DNA from: Pseudodesulfovibrio hydrargyri
GTDB taxonomy: Bacteria; Desulfobacterota; Desulfovibrionia; Desulfovibrionales; Desulfovibrionaceae
Direction: 5' to 3'
Assembly: GCF_001874525.1 (NCBI RefSeq)
Contig: NZ_LKAQ01000001.1
Location: 558,001-622,000, forward strand
DNA: 64,000 nucleotides
The position numbers were made by a program, and so were the translations under genes. Numbering within the stretch: the stretch's first letter is position 1; every line of letters begins with the position of its first letter. Positions 1 to 11,943 of the stretch are shown here, piece after piece. The notes under the pieces were generated by a model that was not told where the DNA came from, made no database searches, and saw nothing but the letters and a program-made list of their open reading frames with translations.

Positions 1-1
1 C

Positions 2-3268
<3,267 letters not shown>

Positions 3269-3279
3269 TAGTTAGAGGC

Positions 3280-3330
3280 ATGTGCGGGACGGGGTGTTGC
3301 GGAGGCTTCTGCCTGACCCGTCCCGCACAT
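3280..3330 (+). other. Intercistronic hairpin between por and lactate permease
   Basis: A perfect 14-bp stem (3280-3293 with 3317-3330) encloses a 23-base loop that contains a smaller AGGC/GCCT hairpin. No run of T follows, so it does not look like a classical intrinsic terminator. It may set the mRNA end of por, or protect that message, and so uncouple por levels from the permease downstream. Confidence 0.6.
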
Positions 3331-3378
3331 CTGTTCAAACCGTGAGGACCGCTCCTCACACCTATGGAGGTTTTTTGA

Positions 3379-5088
3379 ATGTCTAATGAAGTGCTCGCGT
3401 TAATCGCGCTGCTGCCCATCCTGGTGGCGCTCGTACTCATGGTCGGCCTGCGCTGGCCCGCCACCAAAGCCATGCCCCTGGCATGGCTGACCGCCGCAGC
3501 CGGCGCGGTTCTGGCCTGGAGCCTGCCCGTGGCCTATGTCGCCGCCCTGACCCTGCAGGGCTTCGTCACGGCCATCGGCATCCTGATCATCGTTTTCGGC
3601 GCCATCCTGATCCTGCGCACCCTGCAGCATTCCGGCGGCATGGAGACCATCCAGCACGGCATGCAGAACATCACCCCGGACCGCCGCATCCAGGCGATCA
3701 TCATCGGCTACATGTTCGCCGCCTTCATCGAAGGCGCCGCCGGCTTCGGCACCCCGGCCGCCCTGGCCGCCCCGCTGCTGCTCTCCCTGGGCTTCCCGCC
3801 TCTGGCCGCGGCGATCATCTGCCTGGTCTTCAACTCCTTCCCGGTCACCTTCGGCGCGGTCGGCACCCCGGTCGTCCTGGGCCTGAAGTTCCTGGCTCCC
3901 GGCGTGGACGCCGCGGTCAAGGCCGGCACCCCGGGCCTGAATTTCGCCAACATGGGCGATTTCATCATGCTGGTCGGCCAGTGGGCCACCCTCATGCACC
4001 TGGCCATGATCTTCATCCTGCCGATCTTCATGCTCGGCTTCATCACCCGCTTCTTCGGCCCCGAGCGCAGCTGGAAGCCCGGCTTCGCCGCCTGGAAGTT
4101 CTGCATTTTCGCCGCCGTGGCCTTCACCATCCCCTACCTGATCTTCGCCTGGAACGTCGGTCCCGAGTTCCCGTCCCTGATCGGTGGTCTGATCGGCCTG
4201 GGCATCATCATCGTCGGCGCCAAGAAGGGCTTCTGCATGCCCAAGAACAACTGGGACTTCGGCGATCCGGCCAAGTGGGATCCCGAATGGACCGGCTCCG
4301 TGTCCGCGGACGCCTCCGAGTTCAAGGCCCACATGAGCCAGTTCCGCGCCTGGCTGCCCTACATCCTGATCGGCCTGATCCTGGTCGTGACCCGCATCCC
4401 CGAGCTCGGTCTCAAGGGCATGCTGGCCAGCCAGGCTATCAAGTTCACCAGCATCCTGGGCTTCAAGTCCGTCAATGCCTCCATCGCCTACCTGTACCTG
4501 CCCGGTACCATTCCGTTCATCCTGGTCGCCCTGCTGACCGTGCTCATCCACGGCATGCCCGCCGACAAGGTCAAGCTGTCCTGGTCCCAGGCCATCAAGA
4601 CCATGAAGAACCCGACCATCGCCCTGTTCGCGGCGGTCGCCCTTGTCTCCATCTTCCGCGGTTCCGGCATCGCCGACGCCGCCCTGAACCCGCACTCCTA
4701 CCCGTCCATGCCTCTGGCCATGGCCAAGGCAGTGGCCGCCATCGCAGGCAACGCCTGGCCCATGGTGGCCTCCTTCGTGGGCGGTCTGGGCGCGTTCATC
4801 ACCGGTTCCAACACCGTTTCCGACCTGCTCTTCGCCGAGTTCCAGTGGGGCGTCGCAGCCCAGCTCGAGCTGCCGCGCCAGATCATCGTGGCCGCGCAGG
4901 CTGTCGGCGGCGGCATGGGCAACATGGTCTGCATCCACAACATCGTGGCGGCCTGCGCCGTTGTCGGTCTGTCCGGCATGGAAGGCCTGATCCTCAAGCG
5001 GACCATCTGGCCCTTCCTGCTGTACGGCGTTGTGGTCGGCATCGTGGCCTCGCTGATGAGCTTCGTGTTCCTGCCCGGCCTGTTCTAA
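3379..5088 (+). CDS. lctP: L-lactate permease, LctP family
   Basis: Integral membrane symporter that brings lactate into the cytoplasm for the dehydrogenases encoded downstream. The 569-residue length and about a dozen or more hydrophobic segments fit the LctP/LldP (PF02652) family. Recognisable stretches are the N-terminal [20 protein letters not shown], the glycine/alanine-rich [20 protein letters not shown] and [20 protein letters not shown] near the C-terminus. ATG at 3379 sits behind a GGAGG ribosome site. It is separated from por by a strong hairpin and from the D-lactate dehydrogenase by a second one, which suggests one transcript with separately tuned segments. Confidence 0.95.
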   Translation: MSNEVLALIALLPILVALVLMVGLRWPATKAMPLAWLTAAAGAVLAWSLPVAYVAALTLQGFVTAIGILIIVFGAILILRTLQHSGGMETIQHGMQNITPDRRIQAIIIGYMFAAFIEGAAGFGTPAALAAPLLLSLGFPPLAAAIICLVFNSFPVTFGAVGTPVVLGLKFLAPGVDAAVKAGTPGLNFANMGDFIMLVGQWATLMHLAMIFILPIFMLGFITRFFGPERSWKPGFAAWKFCIFAAVAFTIPYLIFAWNVGPEFPSLIGGLIGLGIIIVGAKKGFCMPKNNWDFGDPAKWDPEWTGSVSADASEFKAHMSQFRAWLPYILIGLILVVTRIPELGLKGMLASQAIKFTSILGFKSVNASIAYLYLPGTIPFILVALLTVLIHGMPADKVKLSWSQAIKTMKNPTIALFAAVALVSIFRGSGIADAALNPHSYPSMPLAMAKAVAAIAGNAWPMVASFVGGLGAFITGSNTVSDLLFAEFQWGVAAQLELPRQIIVAAQAVGGGMGNMVCIHNIVAACAVVGLSGMEGLILKRTIWPFLLYGVVVGIVASLMSFVFLPGLF

Positions 5089-5103
5089 CCCTGGAGATCA
5101 ACA

Positions 5104-5129
5104 GGGAGGCGGGCAAACGCCCGCCTCCC
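5104..5129 (+). other. Intercistronic hairpin after lactate permease
   Basis: An 11-bp perfect GC stem (GGGAGGCGGGC, 5104-5114, with 5119-5129) closed by an AAAC loop. No T-tract follows. It lies 15 bases after the permease stop and about 100 bases before the next gene, so it is probably an mRNA-stability or partial-termination element rather than the operon end. Confidence 0.55.
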
Positions 5130-5227
5130 GTTCAACCGTCAACCGAAGTGTCCGCCTGCTTCACCCCATAACGAAACAAGCCCCGGGACTTCCCACGGGG
5201 ATCACAATTTTTCTTTAGGAGTCGACC

Positions 5228-6613
5228 ATGACCAAAGAAGCGATAATCAAAGAATTCGAAACCATAGCCGGTGCCGAAAACGTTATGACCGGCGAGACCG
5301 ACCGTCACGCCTATTCCTACGACGCCGCCGTCCTCGACTCTGTCATGCCCGCCCTGGTCGTCCGTCCCAGGACCAGCGAGGTCCTGGGCGCCGTGACCAA
5401 GCTCTGCAACGACAACGGCCTGCCCCTGACCGTTCGCGGCGCGGGCACCAACCTGTCCGGCGGCACCATCCCCCATCCCGGCGGCGTGGTGGTCCTGACC
5501 AACGGCCTGAACCGCATCCTCGAGATCAACGAGGCCGACATGTACGCCGTGGTCGAACCCGGCGTGGTCACCGCCCAGTTCGCGGCCGAAGTGGCCAAGC
5601 GCGGCCTGTTCTATCCCCCGGATCCGGGCTCCCAGGCCGTGTCCACCCTGGGCGGCAACGTGGCCGAGAACGCGGGCGGCCTGCGCGGCCTGAAGTACGG
5701 CGTGACCAAGGACTACGTCATGGGCATGGACTTCTGGGACGTCAACGGCGAACTGGTCAAGACCGGCTCCCGGACCGTCAAGTGCGTCACCGGCTACAAC
5801 CTGGCCGGCCTGATGGTCGCCTCCGAGGGCACGCTGGGCGTGTTCGACAAGATCATCCTGAAACTCGTTCCCCCGGCACAGGCCGCCAAGTCCATGATGG
5901 CCGTGTTCCCGTCCATGAAGGCCGCCTCCGAAACCGTGGCTTCGATCATCGCCAACAAGATCGTCCCGGCCACCCTGGAGATGATGGACAACTTCACCAT
6001 CCGCACGGTGGAGAACTTCCGCGGCGCGGGCCTTCCCGTCGATGCCGCCGCCCTGCTGCTCATCGAGGTGGACGGCCACCCCGGCCAGGTCGCCGACGAG
6101 GCCGCCGTGGTCGAGCGTATCTGCAAGGAGAACGGCGCCACCGAGCTGCACGTGGCCAAGGACGCCGCCGAGCGCGACGCCGTCTGGCAGGCCCGCCGCG
6201 ACGCCCTGCCCGCCCTGGCCAACCTCAAGCCCACCTGCGTGCTCGAAGACGCCACCGTGCCCCGCTCCAAGATTCCGGCCATGATCGAGGCCCTGGAAGA
6301 AATCGCCAAGAAGCTCGACCTGACCATCGGCACCTTCGGCCACGCGGGCGACGGCAACCTGCACCCGACCATCCTGACCGACAAGCGCAACAAGGAAGAG
6401 TGGGAACGCGTGGAAAAGGGCATCGACATGATCTTCGACAAGGCCCTGTCCATGGGCGGCACGCTGTCCGGCGAGCACGGCATCGGCCTGGCCAAGTCCA
6501 AGTACCTGGCCCAGGAGACCTCCAAGGCCACCCTGGCCTACGCCCGCCGCATGAAGTCCGTTCTCGATCCCAAAGGCATCCTCAACCCCGATAAGATCGT
6601 CGGCGCCGAATAG
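5228..6613 (+). CDS. dld: FAD-binding D-lactate/glycolate dehydrogenase subunit (GlcD type)
   Basis: Flavin subunit that oxidises D-lactate (possibly glycolate) to pyruvate. At 461 residues it has the full FAD_binding_4 plus FAD-oxidase C domain layout. The flavin-binding stretch RGAGTNLSGG lies near residue 75 and TGYNLAGLMVASEGTLG near 190. The C-terminal domain carries FGHAGDGNLHPT and SGEHGIGLAKSKYL, which hold conserved histidines of the GlcD/DLD family. ATG at 5228 follows AGGAGT. The next gene encodes its iron-sulfur partner and begins almost at this stop, so the two are probably translated together. Substrate preference for D-lactate is inferred from the operon; the family also contains glycolate enzymes. 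Confidence 0.92.
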   Translation: MTKEAIIKEFETIAGAENVMTGETDRHAYSYDAAVLDSVMPALVVRPRTSEVLGAVTKLCNDNGLPLTVRGAGTNLSGGTIPHPGGVVVLTNGLNRILEINEADMYAVVEPGVVTAQFAAEVAKRGLFYPPDPGSQAVSTLGGNVAENAGGLRGLKYGVTKDYVMGMDFWDVNGELVKTGSRTVKCVTGYNLAGLMVASEGTLGVFDKIILKLVPPAQAAKSMMAVFPSMKAASETVASIIANKIVPATLEMMDNFTIRTVENFRGAGLPVDAAALLLIEVDGHPGQVADEAAVVERICKENGATELHVAKDAAERDAVWQARRDALPALANLKPTCVLEDATVPRSKIPAMIEALEEIAKKLDLTIGTFGHAGDGNLHPTILTDKRNKEEWERVEKGIDMIFDKALSMGGTLSGEHGIGLAKSKYLAQETSKATLAYARRMKSVLDPKGILNPDKIVGAE

Positions 6614-6622
6614 GTGATCACC

Positions 6623-7903
6623 ATGGCCGATATTCATAAACTCGCACAAATGTTAAAGGAACTGGACGACCAGCTGGTCGGGTGCATGCGTTGCGGCATG
6701 TGCCAGGCGGTCTGTCCGATCTTCAAGCTGAGCGGCAAGGAAACCGACGTCACCCGGGGCAAGCTGGCCCTGCTCGACGGCCTCGCCTCCGAGATGCTCA
6801 CCGATCCGGAGGGCGTCAACGAGAAGCTCAACCGCTGTCTGCTCTGCGGCACCTGCCAGGCCAACTGCCCGTCCGGCGTGTCCGTCATGGACATCTTCCT
6901 CAAGGCCCGCGCGATCATGACCGGCTACTTCGGCCTGTCTCCGGCCAAGAAGGCCATCTTCCGCGGCCTGCTGAAGAACCCCAAGCTGTTCAACGCCCTG
7001 ACCGAAATGGGCGCCAAGTTCCAGGGGATCTTCACCAAGAAGGTGGACGATATGCTCGGTTCATCCTGCGCCCGGTTCAACGCGCCGATCATCGCCGACC
7101 GGCACTTCAACACCCTGGCCAGCAAACCGTTTCGCAAGATCGTCCCGGAGATGGACACCCCGGCCGGATCCTCCGGCCTGCGCGTGGCCTTCTACGTGGG
7201 CTGCGTCATCGACAAGATCTACCCCCAGGTGGGCGAGGCCATCCTCAAGGTGCTCAAGCACCACGGTGTGGGCGTGTACATGCCCTCGGGCCAGGCCTGC
7301 TGCGGCATTCCGGTCCTGTCCAGCGGCGACACCTCCACCTTCGACACCCTGGTGGGCATGAACGTCGACATCCTGAAGGAAGGCGAGTTCGACTACCTGG
7401 TCACCGGCTGCGCCTCCTGCACCTCGACCATCAAGGAACTGTGGCCCCACATGTACAAGGGCGATTCCTCCCGGACCTACGACATCGGCGTGCTGGCCCG
7501 GAAAACCATGGACATCAGCCAGTTCCTGGTGGATGTATTGAAAGTGGAACCCAAGGAGCTTGCAGGCGGCAGGAGTGTGACCTACCATGATCCCTGTCAC
7601 TTGAAGAACTCCCTGGGCATCACGGCCCAGCCCCGGACCCTGATCAAGGCGGCCGGGTGCGACTTCAAGGAAATGACCGACGCGGGCACCTGCTGTGGCT
7701 GCGGCGGAAGCTTCAATATCGCCCACTACGAGCTGTCCCGCGAGATCGGCAGCCGCAAGGCGGACAACATCATCGCGTCCAAGGCCAAGGTGGCGGCCAC
7801 CAGCTGCCCGGCCTGCATGCTCCAGATCACGGACATGCTGTCACAAAAAGGAGCCGACATGAGCGTCAGGCATGTCATAGAACTCTATGCCGACTCCCTA
7901 TAA
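6623..7903 (+). CDS. Iron-sulfur/CCG-domain subunit of D-lactate dehydrogenase (GlcF type)
   Basis: Electron-transfer partner of the flavin subunit just upstream. The protein has 426 residues. Two 4Fe-4S motifs come first, CMRCGMCQAVCPIF near residue 20 and CLLCGTCQANCPSG near 75. Two cysteine-rich CCG domains follow, seen as CCGIPVLSSGD, CASC, CHLKNS, CCGCGG and CPACM. ATG at 6623 is preferred over the in-frame GTG at 6614 because an AGGTGA ribosome site, overlapping the stop of the previous gene, is correctly spaced for it. The protein probably passes electrons to the membrane quinone pool or another carrier; which one cannot be seen from the sequence. Confidence 0.9.
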   Translation: MADIHKLAQMLKELDDQLVGCMRCGMCQAVCPIFKLSGKETDVTRGKLALLDGLASEMLTDPEGVNEKLNRCLLCGTCQANCPSGVSVMDIFLKARAIMTGYFGLSPAKKAIFRGLLKNPKLFNALTEMGAKFQGIFTKKVDDMLGSSCARFNAPIIADRHFNTLASKPFRKIVPEMDTPAGSSGLRVAFYVGCVIDKIYPQVGEAILKVLKHHGVGVYMPSGQACCGIPVLSSGDTSTFDTLVGMNVDILKEGEFDYLVTGCASCTSTIKELWPHMYKGDSSRTYDIGVLARKTMDISQFLVDVLKVEPKELAGGRSVTYHDPCHLKNSLGITAQPRTLIKAAGCDFKEMTDAGTCCGCGGSFNIAHYELSREIGSRKADNIIASKAKVAATSCPACMLQITDMLSQKGADMSVRHVIELYADSL

Positions 7904-7936
7904 CGGATAATCAACGGCAAACAACAAGGAAAAACC

Positions 7937-10051
7937 ATGTCCAAGAACCTGTACGTGAGCGCCACCGAGGAACGCAGCGGCAAGTCCGCCGTGGTCCTCG
8001 GGGTCATGCAGATGCTCACGAGGGAACTCCACAACGTCGCCATCTTCCGGCCCATCATCAATGATCCGGGAGAAGGGAAAAAGGACCACGACATCGCTCT
8101 GATGATCGATCACTTCAAGCTGTCCATTCCCTACGAAGACACCTACGCCTATACCCTGAAGCGGACCCGCGAGTTGATCAACTCCGGCCAGCACGCCCTT
8201 GTGCTCGAGAACATTCTCAACAAGTACAAGACGCTGGAGGAGCAGTACGACTTCGTGCTCTGCGAAGGAACCGATTTCAAGGGCAAGGACCCCGCCTTTG
8301 AATTCGATCTCAACGCGGACATCGCCGCCAACATCGGCGCTCCCATGCTGGTGGTGACGTCCGGCCGCGAGAAGGCCCCGGAGGAAGTGGTCAACATCTC
8401 CCAGACCACCTTGGACACCCTGGCTGAAAAGGGCGTGGACTCCCTGGCCTGCATCGTCAACCGCGCGCCCGAAGGCATGACCGACGAACTGGTCCGCCAC
8501 ATCGAGCGCAAGGGCGGCCAGGAGCCCATGCCCGTTTACGTCATCCCCGAGGACGAGGCCCTGGGCAAGCCGAGCATCAACGACGTGCGCCGCTGGCTCG
8601 ACGCCGACGTCCTCTACGGGCACTCCGGTCTGCAAACCCTGGTCGACAACTACCTGGTAGCGGCCATGCAGATCGGCAATTTCCTGCAGTACATCCGGCC
8701 CGGCAGCCTGATCATCACCCCGGGCGACCGCTCGGACATCATCCTGTCCAGCCTGGCCTCCCGGCTGTCCAGTTCCTACCCGGACATCGCGGGCATCGTC
8801 CTGACGGGCGGCCTGGACGTGTCGGTCAACGTGCACAAGCTCATCGAGGGCTGGACCGGCGTGCCGGTCCCGGTGCTGTCGGCCAAGGGCCACACCTACC
8901 AGACCGTGCAGGACCTCAACTGCCTGTACGGCCGCATCGAGGCGGACGACTACCAGCGCATCGCCACCGCGCTCGGCGGCTTCGCCCAGCACGTGGACGT
9001 CAACGAACTGCGCGACCGCGTGGTCGAGAAGCGCTCCACCAAGGTCACGCCCAAGATGTTCGAGTACTCCCTCATGGACAAGGCGTCCCGCAACCCGCAA
9101 CGCATCGTTCTGCCCGAGGGCCCGGAGGAGCGCATCCTGCGCGCCGCCGACATCGTCCTGCGCCGAGGCGCGGCCGAGGTCATCCTGCTGGGCGACGAGA
9201 AGACCATCCGGACCAACGCCTCCAACTACGGCGTGGATGTTTCCGGCGCGCAGATCATCGACCCGTCCAACTCGGACCTGCTCGACCCGTTCGCCGAGGA
9301 ATATCTGGAACTGCGCAAGCACAAGGGCATGATCGCCGAGCAGGCCTGGGACCGCATGGCCGATCCGACCTACTTCGGCACCATGATGGTCCACAAGGGC
9401 TTTGCCGACGGCATGGTCTCGGGCTCCATCAACACCACGGCCCACACCATCCGGCCGGCGTTCGAGTTCGTCAAGACCAAGCCGGGCAGCTCCATCGTGT
9501 CGAGCGTCTTCCTGATGTGCCTCAAGGACCGCGTCCTGGTCTACGGCGACTGCGCCGTGAACCCCAACCCCGACGCCAAACAGCTGGCCGAGATCGCCCT
9601 GGGCTCCGCCGAGACCGCCAAGATCTTCGGCGTGGAGCCGCGCGTGGCCATGCTCAGCTACTCCACCGGCTCGTCCGGCAAGGGCGAGGACGTGGAAAAG
9701 GTCATCGAGGCAACCAAGATCGCCCGCGAGCTCATGAAGGAGCGCGGCCTGGACATCCCCCTGGAGGGACCGATCCAGTACGACGCGGCCATCGACCCGG
9801 ACGTGGCCCGGGTGAAGATGCCGGATTCCGACGTGGCCGGAAAGGCCACCGTGTTCATCTTCCCGGACCTGAACACCGGCAACAACACGTACAAGGCAGT
9901 GCAGCGGGCCGCCAACGCCGTGGCCATCGGCCCGGTTCTCCAGGGCCTGAACAAGCCGGTCAACGACCTGTCCCGCGGCTGCACCGTTCCCGATATCGTC
10001 AACACAGTAGCCATCACGGCCATCCAGGCCCAGGCTGAAAAAGGTGAATAG
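7937..10051 (+). CDS. pta: Phosphate acetyltransferase, long form
   Basis: Converts acetyl-CoA and phosphate to acetyl-phosphate and CoA, the step between pyruvate oxidation and ATP formation. The 704 residues match the long Pta architecture. An N-terminal BioD-like P-loop domain starts with SGKSAVVLGVM near residue 15, a DRTGG regulatory domain spans about 215-330, and the PTA_PTB catalytic domain runs from about 370 to the end with VSGSINTTAHTIRPAF and LSYSTGSSGKGEDV. ATG at 7937 follows AAGGAAA. The stop codon directly abuts the ackA start, as expected for a coupled pair. Confidence 0.97.
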   Translation: MSKNLYVSATEERSGKSAVVLGVMQMLTRELHNVAIFRPIINDPGEGKKDHDIALMIDHFKLSIPYEDTYAYTLKRTRELINSGQHALVLENILNKYKTLEEQYDFVLCEGTDFKGKDPAFEFDLNADIAANIGAPMLVVTSGREKAPEEVVNISQTTLDTLAEKGVDSLACIVNRAPEGMTDELVRHIERKGGQEPMPVYVIPEDEALGKPSINDVRRWLDADVLYGHSGLQTLVDNYLVAAMQIGNFLQYIRPGSLIITPGDRSDIILSSLASRLSSSYPDIAGIVLTGGLDVSVNVHKLIEGWTGVPVPVLSAKGHTYQTVQDLNCLYGRIEADDYQRIATALGGFAQHVDVNELRDRVVEKRSTKVTPKMFEYSLMDKASRNPQRIVLPEGPEERILRAADIVLRRGAAEVILLGDEKTIRTNASNYGVDVSGAQIIDPSNSDLLDPFAEEYLELRKHKGMIAEQAWDRMADPTYFGTMMVHKGFADGMVSGSINTTAHTIRPAFEFVKTKPGSSIVSSVFLMCLKDRVLVYGDCAVNPNPDAKQLAEIALGSAETAKIFGVEPRVAMLSYSTGSSGKGEDVEKVIEATKIARELMKERGLDIPLEGPIQYDAAIDPDVARVKMPDSDVAGKATVFIFPDLNTGNNTYKAVQRAANAVAIGPVLQGLNKPVNDLSRGCTVPDIVNTVAITAIQAQAEKGE

Positions 10052-11254
10052 ATGAAAGTTCTCGTGATCAATTCAGGCAGCTCCTCCATCAAGTACCAGC
10101 TCATCGACATGAGCGATGAATCCGTCATGGTCACCGGCCTGGTGGAGCGCATCGGCGAAGACATGGGCAGCCTGACCAGCAAAACCTTCCCCGGCACCGA
10201 CAGGGAAGTCAAAACCGAGATCGAAAAGCCCATCCCCACCCACGGGGTGGGCCTGGAGATGTCCATCGATCTGATCTGCAAGGGCGAAAACGCGGTCTGC
10301 GCCATGGACGAGATCGACGTTGTCGGCCACCGCGTGGTGGCCGGCGGCGAGAAGTTCAACGTGCCGGTGGTCATCACCGAGGACATGTGGCCCGACCTGA
10401 CCGAGACCGAGCGGCTGGCCCCCCTGCACAACCCCGCCAACCTGGGCGGGGCCAAGGACGCCACCAAGCTGTTCCCGGGCGTGCCCCAGGTCCTGGTCTT
10501 CGACACCGCCTTCCATCAGACCATTCCGCCCCACGCCTTCATGTACGCCCTGCCGTACGAGTACTACGAGGAGGACCACATCCGCCGCTACGGCGCGCAC
10601 GGCACCTCCCACAAGTACGTGGCCAACGAGTGCGCCCGGCTCATGGGCAAGCCCGTCGAGGAGATGAACCTGATCACCATCCACATGGGCAACGGCGCTT
10701 CCATGTCGGCCGTCAAGAACGGCCTGTGCGCCGACACCTCCATGGGGCTGACCCCGCTCGAGGGCCTGGTCATGGGCACCCGGTCCGGCGACGTGGACCC
10801 GGCCGTGCACAACTACCTGGCCGTGAACCGGGGCCTGGACATCGCCGCCATCGACAACATCCTGCACAAGGAATCCGGCCTCAAGGGGTTGTGCGGCATG
10901 AACGACATGCGCGACATCCACGCGGCCGTGGAAAAGGGCGACGAACGCGCCAAGCTGGCCCTGAACGTCCAGACCTACCGGACCCGCAAGTACATCGGCT
11001 CCTACATGGCCGTGCTGGGCCGGGTGGACGCCATCGTCTTCACCGCCGGCATCGGCGAGAACGACGACATCGTCCGCGCCGAAACCATCGAGGGGCTGGA
11101 GCCTTTCGGCATGAAAATCGACCCCGAAGCCAACGGGATCAGGTCCAAGGAAGCCCGCAGGATCAGCACCGCTGACTCCGACGTGGCCATCTGGGTCATC
11201 CCGACCAACGAGGAACTGGCCATTGCCCGCGAGGCCGTGGCACTCATCAAGTAA
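10052..11254 (+). CDS. ackA: Acetate kinase
   Basis: Transfers phosphate from acetyl-phosphate to ADP, giving acetate and ATP: substrate-level energy gain from lactate. The 400-residue length is usual for the family. The N-terminal VLVINSGSSSIKYQLID signature is present, followed by AHGTSHKYV, the glycine-rich nucleotide motif HMGNGASMSAV and FTAGIGENDD near the C-terminus. Its ATG begins on the base after the pta stop codon and uses a ribosome site inside pta (AAAAGGTGA), so translation is very likely coupled. Confidence 0.97.
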   Translation: MKVLVINSGSSSIKYQLIDMSDESVMVTGLVERIGEDMGSLTSKTFPGTDREVKTEIEKPIPTHGVGLEMSIDLICKGENAVCAMDEIDVVGHRVVAGGEKFNVPVVITEDMWPDLTETERLAPLHNPANLGGAKDATKLFPGVPQVLVFDTAFHQTIPPHAFMYALPYEYYEEDHIRRYGAHGTSHKYVANECARLMGKPVEEMNLITIHMGNGASMSAVKNGLCADTSMGLTPLEGLVMGTRSGDVDPAVHNYLAVNRGLDIAAIDNILHKESGLKGLCGMNDMRDIHAAVEKGDERAKLALNVQTYRTRKYIGSYMAVLGRVDAIVFTAGIGENDDIVRAETIEGLEPFGMKIDPEANGIRSKEARRISTADSDVAIWVIPTNEELAIAREAVALIK

Positions 11255-11314
11255 ACCGACCCGTTGCGGAGGCCCAAAAGGGCCTGGGGTCAAACATACA
11301 TGGAGGTAGGTACC

Positions 11315-11941
11315 ATGCCTTCCAAGGAAGACCTGTACCAGTTATTCGTGGAAAAGGCGGAGCTTGTGGCCGCCAAGGTGACGAGCATCGCCAGTGAGGA
11401 CGATGCGCTCAAATATGTCATCAACCTGTGTGGAGAAAAGGAGGCCTGCCAGCTTCTGGTCAGCGGCTGCGAAGCCGATCTGTCCGACAAGGCCGAGGCG
11501 CTCTGCGATACCAAGCAGAAGAAGGTCATCGCGGCGCCGGGCCTGAATGAGGACCTGTACAAGAAGCTGGCGGCCCAGGCCAAGAAGGCCGGGTTCGAGT
11601 GCATCGACAAGGGCATGCGCGACCATCTGGCCGGCGTGGACATCGGCTTCACCTACGCCGAGTACGGCATCGCCGACACCGGCACGCTGATGCTCGACTG
11701 CCCCGGCGAGGAGATGCGCCTGGCCACCATGGTCAGCGAGTTCCACGTCTGCGTGTTGCCCAAGTCCAAGATCAAGGCCAACACCTATGCCGTGGAAAAG
11801 ATGATGCTGACGCGGATGAAGAAGACGCCGGACTACCTGGCCTTCATCACCGGCCCCAGCCGGACCGCCGACATCGAGCGCGTCCTGGCGCTCGGCGTCC
11901 ACGGCCCCCTTGAATTGCACATCCTGCTCCTGGAGGACTAG
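11315..11941 (+). CDS. lldG: LUD-domain L-lactate utilisation protein (LutC/LldG type)
   Basis: Small LUD (PF02589) subunit of the non-flavin L-lactate dehydrogenase complex. The 208-residue protein has the central EYGIADTGTLMLDCPGEEMR stretch typical of LutC-like proteins and a C-terminal GPSRTADIERVLALGVHGP, also characteristic of the family. ATG at 11315 is chosen because GGAGGT lies seven bases upstream; earlier in-frame starts lack a ribosome site and add unconserved sequence. It is followed after two bases by the large LUD/iron-sulfur subunit. The role in L-lactate oxidation is inferred from family and operon. Confidence 0.88.
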   Translation: MPSKEDLYQLFVEKAELVAAKVTSIASEDDALKYVINLCGEKEACQLLVSGCEADLSDKAEALCDTKQKKVIAAPGLNEDLYKKLAAQAKKAGFECIDKGMRDHLAGVDIGFTYAEYGIADTGTLMLDCPGEEMRLATMVSEFHVCVLPKSKIKANTYAVEKMMLTRMKKTPDYLAFITGPSRTADIERVLALGVHGPLELHILLLED

Positions 11942-11943
11942 CC

